This document shows, piece by piece, positions 1 through 13,123 of a stretch of 64,000 nt of DNA. The notes beneath the pieces were generated by a model. The model was given only the letters and a program-made list of their open reading frames with translations. It did no database searches and had not been told where the DNA came from. Every line of letters starts with the position of its first letter. The first letter of the stretch is position 1. Made by a program: the position numbers and the translations under genes. Location of the stretch: the NCBI RefSeq assembly GCF_001522545.3, contig NC_031781.1, positions 7,170,911 to 7,234,910 of the forward strand, in the 5' to 3' direction. This DNA comes from Parus major (lineage: Eukaryota; Chordata; Aves; Passeriformes; Paridae).

Positions 1-529
1 TGTGGAGTTGGACACAAGAACAGGAAAGGCATGATGGACAGATTGGCAAGCAATTTTAGTGGAGCTGCATTTGTTTCCTTGCTCTGGCATCAGCCAGGGT
101 TCCTGGAGTTTCATTGCCCCCAGCTGGCCACTCCTGTTCCTCTGGTACCCACCTGCATTTCTTGTCTCCCTGGGCCAGGGTGAAGGATCCATCCTGGGGA
201 CCCACCCTCCCTCTGTGCCAGCTGGCCCTACTGCAGAGCCCCTGGCACTGCTGGACCTTCAGATTCAGCTGGGCAGAGTTTTAATAATTCCATATGTTCA
301 GTGCTGTCTGGCTTAATTAACCTAATTCTACCTTTGATTGAATAATCCCCTTTTTCTCTTTTGACTGTCTCATTAAAGGGTTGAATAAAATCTCTGTCTA
401 TTTGCTGCACACTAGTTTTTCCTTTCCTGAGGCATGCTTTTTAGAGAAAGCTTGCATGCCCAAATGTTCTGTTCTTTTTTGTGTTTTAGTGTTTGCTTGT
501 TGCTCTCATTTTATATGAAGTCATGTGTA

Positions 530-598
530 GATATATATATCTGAGATATAGATATATATATATATCTGAGATATAGATATATATATATATATAAATAA
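530..598. repeat. AT-rich microsatellite with imperfect duplication
   Basis: The tract consists of (TA)n runs interrupted twice by CTGAGATATAGATA. It looks like a partial tandem duplication of a roughly 30-bp AT unit. It has no gene-like content, and length variation between individuals is likely. Confidence 0.8.
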
Positions 599-3500
599 AA
601 CATTGAGAATAAGATATCATTTGAAACTCATATCTTGACTTCCTAATCTTTTCTCTTATTGCATTTGGTTTGTGTCTCAGTTGGGCACTGTGTCCCTGTG
701 TTGCCTGACATTCACAATGTTTATTCTTTTCATTCACACTAAGAGCTCTCAATGTCTCATTTTCAGTGCAGTTTGCAATTTTTACAACTCTGCCCTTTAC
801 AGTTCTCAGAAGTACTGTCTTCCTTCTGCAGTAAGCTATTTTATTCTTTAATCCTGTCTTTGTCCTGTTTTCCAACTTTCATTCTTGTCTTCTTGGCGCT
901 GAGGGCATTACTCTGTTCTTTTGTCCTTACATCCCTACTCCAAGAGTTTCTACTCTACTTTTTCTGCAGCATTAAGCAACTGCATTGAAAATTATAGAAT
1001 GATTAGAGAGATTTTAGATATTTAAAATGATTCCATGTGTTACAAATGTTCTAGACTTTGGAACTGCTGATTTGATTTTAGATCTTGTAAATGGGCTTTG
1101 TGGTGGAGGCAGTAAAATGTCAGAAAAGGGGGCTTTAGATTCAGTTTTATTCTCCAGAAGATTGCTTGAAGGAAAAATAAGTACAGTGATGTAGCATCTC
1201 AGGAAGATTTTTAAGAAATCAGTCTCTCAGCGTCAAAAATCTTCCTGCAAAATGAATTATTTTTATCCTTTAAATTTGGAGTTCCCCATTTTTCACCACT
1301 AACTTAATTTTCCTGTTTTTCCTAATGCCAAGTGCAAGTTCAGTGTAAGTGTGCTGGTGCTCATTGTCCTCATTTTGGTTCTCAGGTCTCCCTCTTCCCA
1401 TGTTGCTCTAAAAGGAGGAGGAAGCCTTTTGTTTAGGCTACATGCTTTAAGAATGAAGAGTGTTTACAGAGTATTCATCTGTTTTTTCTTCTCCATGATA
1501 CATATGGTGACATCACTGCATACTTTTAGATGGTTTGGACAATGCAGAAGCAGCAGTGAAAATGGAGACAGCAAACAGAGCATGTTTTTATAATTAACTA
1601 CAGGACTTAGAGCATAGATTGTGAGTCATGTCAGAGAAAAAACCTGACTTAGTTCTCAACTCAGAGGATGGACCTCTCTAGGCTTTGTTTCATATTTAAT
1701 GTCCACAGTAATTCAGGACTTCATTCTTTGTTCTCTCAAGTATCAAGTATTTCTTTCTTTACAAACACCTCAACTGCTGTTGTTGATGTTTAACAAGCAA
1801 ATATTGGAACATGGATGAATTCAAATTGACAGGTGAAACTCCTCAGTGTTTGTTAACATTCTGAGAGGGTTACCCACAGTACCTGGAGTCACCCACAGAT
1901 AAATTCCTTAAATGAGCTGTCCAGGATGCAGTCAGGGAAGAATGATTAAGGAAACATGTTTTTTTAATTTAACTAAGACTAACATGTTACTAATGTCTGT
2001 AGCCTTAAAATCAGTAACTGCAGTAAAAGCAGTAAAATGCATTTTGCTGTTGGATGACATTCTCAGTTTAGTGTTTTTAAAATTACCTAGGATAGCTAAT
2101 GGTTAGTAAAAAATCCCAGTTCTTGTGTACGTGCAGCTTTCCTCCTTTATCACAGACTTTTCTGCAGTACACACCAAGTCCAGATAAAGCTTTTTTCAAT
2201 TTAATATTTTAATATATAATTTTAATATATGAATTTCATATTTTCATATATATTTCATATTGCAATTTTCATATATGTTCCAGGGGGCATGGAATGACTT
2301 CCAGCTTCAGTCATTTGACAAACTTTTAAGGATTCTCTTCATCTAAATCCTCAATCAGATTATTGAATTGTACGTGCTACTGGCCAGATATTTCCCTGCT
2401 CTTCCAAATTCTCTTCCTAACATGACAATAATAAATCCACTTTGAGAACACATCTGTCTGAGAAGTGCTTTCACTTCATGTTCATTTCAGCAGGCTTGGA
2501 GTCCTTAGAAGGAAACAGCATCACTGAGCACGTAATATGCTGTGCGTTATTTTTGTCAGGCTCAGTGGGAAGCTCTCATGGATGTTCTGCTGCCTGTGAG
2601 CCCAGGATTGGTGAGGATGGCCATGCTTCTCCTAAAAGTATTTAGAGAATTTAATCAGGATATCTTTCTCCTCCTCTTTTCATGTTCAAAAGACACTTGT
2701 TTTGAAAGGAAATAAGATTGGTTAAACAGAATCACTGTTGTTGATGTTAGCTGTTTCTTTCCACATTATTTTGTTGTATATGATTGTGAATTAATTGCTT
2801 AATCAGTTTTGCTAATGTCTTTTCAGGTAGTAAAATCTAGCAGGTGATTCTACAGATTTTTTCCTTGGTTTTGAAAATATTTAAGAATAAGTTCCCCGTT
2901 TCTTGTCCTTGGCATTTCCTTTGCTACCCACAGATCTTAAAAAATATTCACTAATATTTTAAAGACGATTTGATTAGTTTCTCCAACACTACATGGGAAA
3001 TTTTATCAGACTTCATTGATTGAAATGCATATTATTTACCTACCATTTTTTCCAAATATGATCTCAGCTCCTAATTCCATGGTTATAAATGCTTGTGTCA
3101 TAGTAACTACTCAAATTAAACTGTCTGGTGAAGGCTGAAATAAATAAACCTTTGACTGACTGAACTTTCTCTACAGTTGGGTTCTGTACAATTCTTGTTA
3201 GGATTTGCTTGCACACACATTTTGCTATGGCTTGGGCCTCACATGTTCTTGCTGAACAAAGCAAATGTTTTTTGACTGTAAAAATTTGAATTTAGATTAT
3301 GGTCCTAGATCCAAGATGTCCTCTGGCCAAGTATTCCTGATTAGGAAAGAGAAACTTTGCGTTGGCCCCAATTATTCCAAGGTATATGAATATATTCAAC
3401 TGGCACGGCTGTTCAGGTCAGCTGGGTTACAGTCATGGTTTATAAAACATTTAAAAATGTGGCCTATGAATCACAGCATCCTAGAGTATTTCAGCATACA

Positions 3501-4079
3501 GTTAACTCTTACAGAACAGAGTTCTTAACACTATTTAGTGTTTTAAAGATGATGCCTGGTATCCTCAGCTTCATGTGGAAGTGAGTGAACAGCCTGTGTA
3601 GATTAAGGCAAAAAAAACAAAAAAGTAATAGTTGCTTTTCAGTTTCCACAAGTCTGTGTGAATTCTTTTCAAGTATCATTTTCCATCCTGCTGCCTCAAA
3701 GATCATGCTTATTGTCACACTGTACATGTTTGGAGAGCAGGAGATGGAGTACAGAATACTTTCTGTATCTTTCTCAAGTAGGGTTGTTTTGAAAAATCAG
3801 CTGTCCTTTCTGTCTTGGGAATTCTACTCTTTAATGTGATTCCTCTGAATTTACCTGTTTTGCAGAAGAAAATCAGAATTTTTCCAAGATTTGGCAAATT
3901 GGGAGAAATAAATCATGAGGTCAAAAGACCATGTACTTATGTATAGCCTGTAAATGATGCTGCAAATTTTGGTGACCTGGTTAAATTCAAGGGTTAAACA
4001 AAGTGCTGTACACTGTTTCTGTCTTTAGACATTTGTTCTGTATCCATGGACTTATTTTAATGTAAATAGTCACCTCGAC

Positions 4080-4700
4080 AGCTGTGTCCCCTTAAGCACA
4101 TTTTATTTAGCAGCTGGGTTATACACGTCACTTGGCAGCCATGGATTTTCAATTTTTCTCCGTGCCAAGGGGGCAGCTGGAATAATTTGAGTGCTCATTA
4201 ATTTGGGAGAAATATGAGCTGCAAGTCAGACAACATGATTCTTCTGTATGGTGTTGTACAAGGATAAGCGGATCAGGGTAGAAGCAATTTGCCCTGTCCC
4301 AAGGGGGTCTTCGTTTTTTAATAAGCTGGTTATGAAAATTCTATTTCTTTGCAGTTTAAAGAGTCTAATTAGAGCCTGTAATTTCTCTCATATAACTGGA
4401 GTGGATGAAGGTTAACATTAGGCCTCCAGAGTCTTTTCACATTCATTTACAGACTTAAATCAAGTAATAGTTTGTAGCTAATTAGAATGGTGTATTAAAT
4501 ATTTAGTTTGACTTCATTTAACTGTGAGAACACATGGATGCTGTAGGGCTACAAGAATTATAAAGAAGAAGTACATTAAATTTTTAATCAAAGATAAACT
4601 TAAAGGCATAGCAGTTTTAATACTGACTGGTGTACTGTGACAGTCTGAGCAGCAATTGCCTTCAGTTGGTTAAAATGTCGAGATAAAGGAATTTCATGTC
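4080..4700. promoter_or_regulatory. Candidate conserved non-coding element (homeodomain-site rich)
   Basis: This block has higher sequence complexity than its surroundings and carries several homeodomain-core motifs: ATTAAT at 4198-4203, TAATTA at 4366-4371 and TAATTA at 4479-4484. No long open frame crosses it. Large introns of developmental and neuronal genes often hold conserved enhancers of this composition. The enhancer role is inference: conservation cannot be measured from one sequence. Confidence 0.25.
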
Positions 4701-5092
4701 TATTTTATGCTCTTGCTGTAGCACTTTGAAGGTTCAAACAATTCATGGGTATATATACATAATGTCTGAAAGATTAAATATTTTTTGGCATAGCAGACAG
4801 TTTTTGTGTAAAATCTCATTCATTTTTCTATCCACTAATTCAGCCCTTTGAGAAAGATTTTCTTAAAGAAGTTGTAGTGTTTCTAGTCACAGGAAGTCCA
4901 ACAATAAACACACATTCCTGCCAGAGTTTGCCAAACAGTGTGTCTGCTGTTCCATCAGAGCAGCATCTGCATTTCCAGCTTCTTCTGCTTTGGCTGATTT
5001 TGTATTTCAATGAACAAGTAAAGTAATCCTAAAATTCTACGCACAAACTGTCCTGCTCTTGTAAGCCTTCAGCTTTATTCTCAGGCACATGC

Positions 5093-5186
5093 TGTGATTC
5101 CTGGGGCTGTCCTGTGCAGGCTCAGGGCTTGGACTCTGGTAATCCTTGTGCATCCCTTCCAACTCACATTCTATGATTCTGTCACA
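5093..5186 (+). mobile_element. CR1 LINE 3'-end fragment
   Basis: About 95 bp match the 3' end of avian CR1: a GGGCTTGGACTCTGGTAATCC core, then CCCTTCCAACTC and a terminal ATTCTATGATTCTGTCA tail. The sense orientation follows the + strand. The copy is severely 5'-truncated and non-coding, as most CR1 copies in birds are. Confidence 0.8.
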
Positions 5187-8100
5187 TCTACAATTCACAA
5201 AATTCTTTGCATTCTCTCTGAGTAGACCTCAAACAGTTTTCTGTACTACTTTATGAAAATCTTCCTGTCACAAGTTGGATTCTTAGAACCTGAATGTTTT
5301 GCCACTGATCTCAGTATAAAAGCTATCAGAAAATTCAGCTGTACAGAACCAAACATAGCCTTACAAAGTGGAGATCAGCACCACATTGACTTTTACCTAA
5401 AACGTTTGGTTCAAAGCACAGGCCAGGGGGATTTACATCCCCTTGTAGTAAAGGAAATCTTGCTCAATTCAAGCCTGAATGAAAAAAGACAGATATCCTG
5501 AGCCATGAAATACAGAATCTCATTTCAAAACAATTCTGTGAAGCTTCCACAAATGGATCATATTTTATTAAACTGGACATTTTAGTAGTGCCTCTTGGTC
5601 AGAGCAAGAATGGCTACAGATTGAATTTCCCTGGCTTTATTTTATTGATTTTTTTTTGTGTGTGAAATTTATTCTACAAAGCAATTTTGTTGATTAAATA
5701 TAGACCATCCAACTATTGCTAGACACCTGCATGATACAAAATGACATTGCACAGATGTAGCTGTGATGTACCAGAGAGCCCAGAAGCACCTTACACCTTT
5801 TATAATTATCCTTCTACAGTCTGATGTCTACCAAACAAAAATGACATCCTGTAAACTTTTATCTGGTGAAATTTTTCATGCCTTTTTACCACTTTGCAGG
5901 TCCCATATTTATTTCCAGTGTGTGCTAATTCCCCTGACTATGAGTATCTTGGTACTATTGCCTGTTTGCTTGTGTGTTAATGCCATTTAAGTTTAGACTG
6001 GATCCTCAGCTTCTCATCTTCCCAAGCTTTCCCACAGTTTCAGTGAGCTGATTTCTTGTCCTATAAATGGAGTACAGCTCCCCTTTTCTTGTCTCATGGA
6101 TCACTCATATCAGTGATTGATCTGGATAGCAGGGAAATAAATCTCTTGTTCATTTGTGGAAAAAGCTGAGTAGCTTTTGGAATACCAGAAGTGGTCAAAT
6201 ACTTCAAATTGAAAAGGGAAGAATCCTGATAAAGTGAAGAGGTGAAAAAATAATTGCGGCAAAATAAAGAAGAAATATGCTGTATATTTGAAAGAGAAAA
6301 AAAAATAAAGACAAAAGGCATCTGTAACCTCAAAACAGTCAAACCTTTCTGAGTGTCAGCTTCTTCAGGCCTCAGATTCTTGGCTCATGATCTGTAGCTT
6401 TAATCTCACGTTTCCTCTCCAGCATTTTTTGGATGCTAGAAAGTCCATTAGAGATTGGTAGAAAATCAGTGATAAAACTTCTAAATATCACCTTATTTTC
6501 TTACACTGCTTTCCCAGTTGCCAATTTTTATAAAATGGTTTATGACTGCAATAATCCCCTCAAAATCAGCTGTTATGGGAGATAATAGTCGGTTGTCAGA
6601 GCATTAACCACCCTTGACTTCACTTTGGGCCATTATGTAACAAAAGAATGAACTGGTGGTAAAGTTGCCAGGTGTATTACATTATATGATGAATTATAGA
6701 GACTCTGTAGTGGGGATTAGTGTCCAAAAGAGACTAGTGGAGATTGCAAAACCCATTATCTGATAGGACTGCAGGCTGGACAAAATCCCAAGGGTGAAAG
6801 GCCAGTGCTTTATCCATTATGTCATCCTCTAATCTGTGTCTGCACCATGCACGGTGAAGCACACTGTAAGTGAGTTACCATTGTTCTGTGTTACATCCTG
6901 GAACTGTGTAATAGCCAGAAGTGGAGACATTGGCAGTATTTGGTTACTTAGAATTTAGTCTGATTTTGATCTTTTCTCATGGATTCCTGCAAAAAAATTA
7001 GTTGATACACAAGAAAGTTGAGGAGAGTAGTAGCAGAAATTGTATGAGCCTGTTTTTTCCACAGGAGCTTCAGTTAGGTCCAAGAAAGTTGGTGATGTCA
7101 CAACTTCTGCTCTAATCCCTTCCCCTTCTCTCCATTCAGACAAATTAATTTGTTTAGGCTGCTATTTTGCATTTAAGGAAGAAAATGTATGTTCTACATT
7201 TCAGCAAATCCTCCAGGATTTTGAAGAATGTCATTATGTATAGCTGAATTATGCTTGAGTAGCTCATTTAGGCTTTACTTGGTAATGGTTTGTAATGACT
7301 GACCTGGAATCTTGCAAATCAAGAATGGAATTACTAAAAATTTCTCTTGCTTTTCAAATGATAGCACAGAATTGGTTCCTTTCCTCCAATAAATCTATTT
7401 AATTTTATTTTGAAATAGTAACATTGTTATGATAGAAAACTGATATCAGGCAACATTTGAAAGTTTAAAAAGCAAGTTAAAATTTTCTTCTCCCTCCTAT
7501 ATGCCATGTAATTGAAGTCATTGTACCATGGTTGGATGTACTAGTTAAATTATATAAAAAGCAGAATAAATAAAGATCTTTTAAACTCAGGAAAATAGTT
7601 CTAAACTAGTTCATCAGTAATAATTTGTAGTACTTACACACTATTAGAAGGTGCTGTATAAAGATTTTATTCGCACTATAATCTGAAATATTTATAACAC
7701 AACCCATTGGGCTCAGAGTAATTTGTTTCAGATATAGCTCATGCTGAAAATAGAAGTTACATTGAAGGCAACAAGTTGGTTTGGGGTCATTCAGGTTTTT
7801 GGGGTTTTTTGAAGAGTACTCTTTGGGATGTAATTTCCTAGACATGGTTCTAACCAAAAGTTTAATATTCTCAAAATCTGTGAAAATTGTCTTTGCTGAA
7901 CTGACTTAAAATGCTAAGAAGAATTCAGTATGTTCAAGCTCCACACTGTTGTACCACACCCAGTACGTTATTGGTTGCCTATTTGACATCATTAACATGT
8001 GCTGCACACTAAGCAGGAAAGAGAGCTAGAAAGAATAATGCTTATTAGACCTATTTTGTGAAAGTTTTTCTTTTAGATTTTAAATATCATCTCTTAAGTA

Positions 8101-11100
8101 GTTATTTAATACCATTTAACCTATTTACTTTGCCATATCTTTACATAATATTTATTGTTAAGGTCCTGCTGTGCTGTTTGTGCCACCTGTGAAGGGACGG
8201 ATCTTATTCAGTGCTGTGTGACCAAAAATTGAGGATGTGTAAAATGGCTAAAACTTGTGTCCCATGTACAAATCCTGTCTTGTTTTTTTTGAACAGCTAT
8301 GTCAATCATCAAACCCTTTTAGGGAAACAATAAGTTCTGTGCTAATAAGCCTTGAGCTGGACACTTTCTCATCACCTCCTCTGTCCTTGCACAGTGTAAA
8401 ACAGCATAATCTCCTCTCCCTGCTAGCAATATTTCTTCTGTATTTGGATGAATTTTCATGGGAAATTATTCTTTGTAAATCCTCAGTTGCATTATAATTT
8501 TCTGTAAATCAGCAAAGCATGTCAGCACATTTTCAGGGATAGAAGAAATATCCTCACTTGATGTCTCATGTAAAACATGTGGCTTGTTTGAGTTTTCCAA
8601 AAGAAACTCCCAGCTGCCCTAGAGAGCAAATCCAGAAATGCTCCTCACAGGTGAGTGTGACAGTGCTGCTGTCCCCTGTGCCCAAGGGATTAACTGCAGC
8701 ACCCATTTCCTTTTTTCCTGCACAGATTTGCTGAGGTAGGTCTATTCTAAGAGCTGTTTGGGATGTGGATGTTTGGAGAAGCAGGGCTCAGCTTTTTGAT
8801 GAGTGCTTTTCTCACAGTCTTTGCTTACAACATCTTGTTTTCCTGTGACGTAGACATTTAAATTATTTGTGGCTTGTTTTTGCTAACTGTCCCATCACTT
8901 TTTAGGGCAAATATATGGAGTTTCAATAGCACTATAATAAAAAATATTATTATAAAATTGTCTGGGTATAATGTGCAATTGCAGAAAGGAAAAAACATGA
9001 GGAAATTTATAAATGTAAACTTTCCCAAAAGAGGTATTTTGACTACTACAGGAGGAAAATTAACAATGAAGAGCCTTTTACTGAGTAACTTAACATTTCA
9101 GGATTCAATTTCATGAGGTAATGTCTTCAATTTCATGGTTTCCTTGCTCTGAGTGCACTGTAAGTTGAGGCTTTCAGCACCTCACAGGGCAAAGGTCTAA
9201 TAGGACAGAAGATATTGAGGTAGTGCTGTCTTACATTGCATCACAGGGCTTCACATCCCTCCTCAACAGAATTCTGTGTGTTCATTAAGATCACTGTCTT
9301 CATGGAATTTTGTTAACTTATCAATTGTTAACTTATAAATGCAAATAGATCCTCAGGTTTGTTTGTTTGGTTGGTTATCCTACCTCATAATAAAAAATTA
9401 ACTAAAGTTAAAAAAAGCTATGGAAACATTTAGAGATAAATGTGAAGGTTCAAGAGTGACTTTATATTTCTATTTCTCTATTCCCAACCTTGTTCACTGC
9501 TCTGTATGTTATGCCCTTTGCAATAACCAGATGCTCTGAATACACTTGGAATTTTTGTTTATTTTGGATTGATTTGTGTGTGTATCAGTTAAAGTTAGTA
9601 CTTATAATACATCTCACATTGATACATTTTACAAGGTCAACATTTTTCCCTTTTCAGATTTGGAAAGGTTTCTTGGGCAAAGATCTGGGGTCTGTTCAGG
9701 CTTTTTTTGTTGCAGGTCTTACTGATTATGATGAGTGAAACCAGCATGACTCTCAAAATCCTTTATGGCTGCATCCAGACTGTTCCTCACAGGAAAATGT
9801 GGGGTTGTGCCATCTGCTTAACACAGGGACCAACAGAAACATCAATTCCCCCTTTTCCCACTGGTGCCTTCTGAGGTGAGGTGTACAAAAGGATTCTGCA
9901 GAGAGGGGACTAAGGAGGATGAGATTGTGTGAAGAAGAGTGATACTGAAGACCAATCTGGAGGTGGTGACAAGCACAGTGTAATGTTGGGTAGGAAGCAT
10001 GAGGTGCCTATGAAAAACTGCCTTGAGAGCTCTCACCTTGAGAGCCCTTGTAACAGCTGAATCAATTATTTTTTGTGAGGCTGCTTAGGAGTTCAGACAA
10101 TCACTCAGTCTCACATTGATCCATTGTTCCCAGTCAGTCCATTTGCTCCTCCATGCAGAGAGTAGCTGTGGTGTTCCTGGGCCACCATAGATTATAACTG
10201 TGGGAACTTCAATTTTGTCCCTACATCTCTCTTAAATTCCATAGCTCTTGCCACAGGATTATTTTTATTTCTTGCTGAGCCAGAAAGGAAAGACTATTTT
10301 GCTGAAGGTGTCCATGAAATAGTTTGCAGCTGCAAACAGAGGTCTGCACTGTCAGCTTCAAGCACAAGTCCCATTTCCCCTCCCACACGGTATTTTAAGT
10401 TTCTGGAAATACTGTTTTACCAGCTGTTTGGCACAAAGATATGAATTCACAGTTTCATTGTGTAGAGTCTTGCAGATTGACTTGCCTTGCTTAACAGAGA
10501 TGGGAGAAGGTCCCTGTTCTCTTCCCTATGCTGCCAGTTTAATGAAGTTTCAGAGGTGAGGACAGTTCAGGGACTGCAGATTAGCCCACACATAATGGAT
10601 AAACCCTTAAGTGGCTATTTCAGATGAAGTGGTTAGCACTGAATAGCTGTCATTTAAGTCATCATTCTTAGCTTTCCTCACTAATGCTTGAGTGTATGCA
10701 TCTCTGAAATTTTATATAAACCTTCTGTCTGGAGTTTAAAGGTTCAAACTACAAAATATTCCCTGGCTGTAAAAGCAAGAAACTTACAATACTCTTTTAT
10801 TCTTCAAAATTTGAGGGGCTGCAACAAAGAGTAGAGAGCAACCCCTTATATAGTCCAAACCATGGTCTGTGCCCAGGTAAAGCAACAAGAATGTGAAAAA
10901 CCAGAGACTGGAAAACCAGAGAGAAAGCAAGATAAAAATACCAGTAATGTATGCAGTTATATATCTGTTTTTGATTTAAATGTTTTACTCAGTGTAACAT
11001 TTGTGTACAGTTTTGTCTGAACTACTGAGCTTGGAGGTTTGATGCCTTAATATTGGTTTATTCTGCTGTGTAGGTAGGAGTAGCTTGTGACAGCAGCTGA

Positions 11101-12953
11101 TGTGTTGTGCTCCTCACTAGTTTACCGTGGACTGCTGGCTTGTACCAGAGTTCACAGTCTCACACACAGGAACTGACCACCACAAAATGCACCCTTGAAT
11201 TTAGTTGGTTGCATAATATGAATTTGATTCCATAGTTTGGAACCTTTTGAGTTTTTGCTGCAATCTTTTGGTTAGAAGGGGAACTGAATGGAGTCTCTTT
11301 CCAGGAAGTGACCCTTCCAGGTCAGGAATGAGACATAATAAGAAGGTAACATCTGGGAGGTTTCCACAGCTGCTTTAAGTATAATTAAAATACATCAATC
11401 TCAAATGGTATTCTTTGCCGTTCAACGCTTACTTGAGAAAAATATGAAGTGAGAAAGGCCCAAACTCTATGAAAGTTCTACTTCCATTGTCCTTTCAGTT
11501 TCTTTCAGCTCTCACTCCATATTCTGTGAACATTGGCTTAAAAATAGCAGTCTAGAGCACCTACTGCACAGAAACAGCAAGTATAATTGAAAAGGTTAAA
11601 GGTTAAAGTTTTTGCTCTTGGAGTGAGCTTTGCTTTGTGTTCAGTGAATCTGACATCTACAATTTTCAGTTTTGTAGATAGGATTTAGAAATTCAAGACT
11701 AGTGCATCTGCCTGAGAATATTTTCTTTCTCCAAACCAAACTGTTCATGATAAGCCTTAATATAGTTGATATAATACTTTTCAGGTCAGACACAGAAAAT
11801 ATTTTTATTCAGGTGTCTCTTTCAAGTATCCTGTAAAGCTTTCAAAATTATCCAGAACTGAAGGGCTCTCTTTCTATAATGTTTTTTGCCAGAGAGGTAC
11901 TTACACTCTCTGAGGCTGATTCCTGCTTTGTTGGAAGTGGTCTCTTGATTCAGTCACAGCACTTGGATATTCAAAGGTGTTTTTCTCATTTGGCTTATAC
12001 TCAGCCAGAGCATATGCAGACTACATAAATGTTGTTACTGGATCTTCTGGGATGTGCCCATAACAACTTTGAATTAACTCAGTCTCCCTTGACTGAAACA
12101 TTCTCTCCATATGTATTCAAAGGAATTTTTAGTGTCCTAAATTTATGCTGTACCATAAGGCACTGACATAGGTGCATCAGTGTGTGTCTGCATAGTGCAC
12201 ATACCTATTAAAGCTAATAGTTTTATTTTGTTCTTTTCTTCAAGGTCCAATACAAACAACAGAATGAGACAGGCATGCCTTATTCTTCCTAATCTATTAT
12301 TAATTACAGAAATACCCCAGTATTATACATATTTATCAGCAGACTACACAATATTAGTGTGATATGTGGGTTGTTTGAGTAAAATAAACATTTCATGCAA
12401 TCATTTTGCAGAGCAGGAGCGATTTGACACACTTCCCAGTTACCTCACATATACCAGAAGAAAATTTGATGGTCACTGTTAACAGCTTTACATACCAACA
12501 TATTTCTTGCCTGGGATCTGAGAATATGTATGGATGGATATTAAATCTGGTCCCTAATGTCTAATCAATGTACAGTGACAATTTCAGTGCTTATTACAAT
12601 GTTGTGTGTCCTGTTTTGCACCATACATAGCCCATCACTGCACAGGTCTCATCCATGGGCAGCAGTTGAACTAGTTTGAACTTCCCTTGCCAAATTCATG
12701 TAGTATTTCTGTAATACTGACTTAGTTATATTTTATGTATCTGCAGTAAACAAATCTGTGCTCAGAATTTTTCTGAATACATATCCAGAAGAGTAAAACC
12801 AGTATAAAAGGTGTGTAGAACCAAGCTTGTTTTGAAAAATGGGATTTAGAATGTAGAATTATTCATGCAAGTTCAAATTCTAATAATTTATTACCTAAGC
12901 TACTGCTGTGGTCTTGGAAAGCAGAAAATAATATGCCAAATTTTTGTTTTATA

Positions 12954-13123
12954 AGAATTGGCTGCCCAGGGTGGTGGAGTCTCCATCCCTGGAGGTGTTT
13001 AAGCAAAGCCTGGATGTGGCACCTGGTGCCATGGTCTGATTCACAAGGTGATGTTGGGCCAGAGGTTGGACTCAATGATCTCAAAGGTCTTTTCCAACCT
13101 CCTTAACTCTGTGATTCTGTGAT
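12954..13123 (+). mobile_element. CR1 LINE 3'-end fragment
   Basis: About 170 bp match the CR1 3' region: GGCTGCCCAGGGTGGTGGAG, CCATCCCTGGAGGTGTTTAAG, then GGTTGGACTCAATGATCTC, TTCCAACCTC and the TGATTCTGTGAT tail. The copy is 5'-truncated and in sense orientation on the + strand. It covers more of the element than the fragment near 5.1 kb, including the last codons of the reverse-transcriptase frame and the short 3' UTR. Confidence 0.88.
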
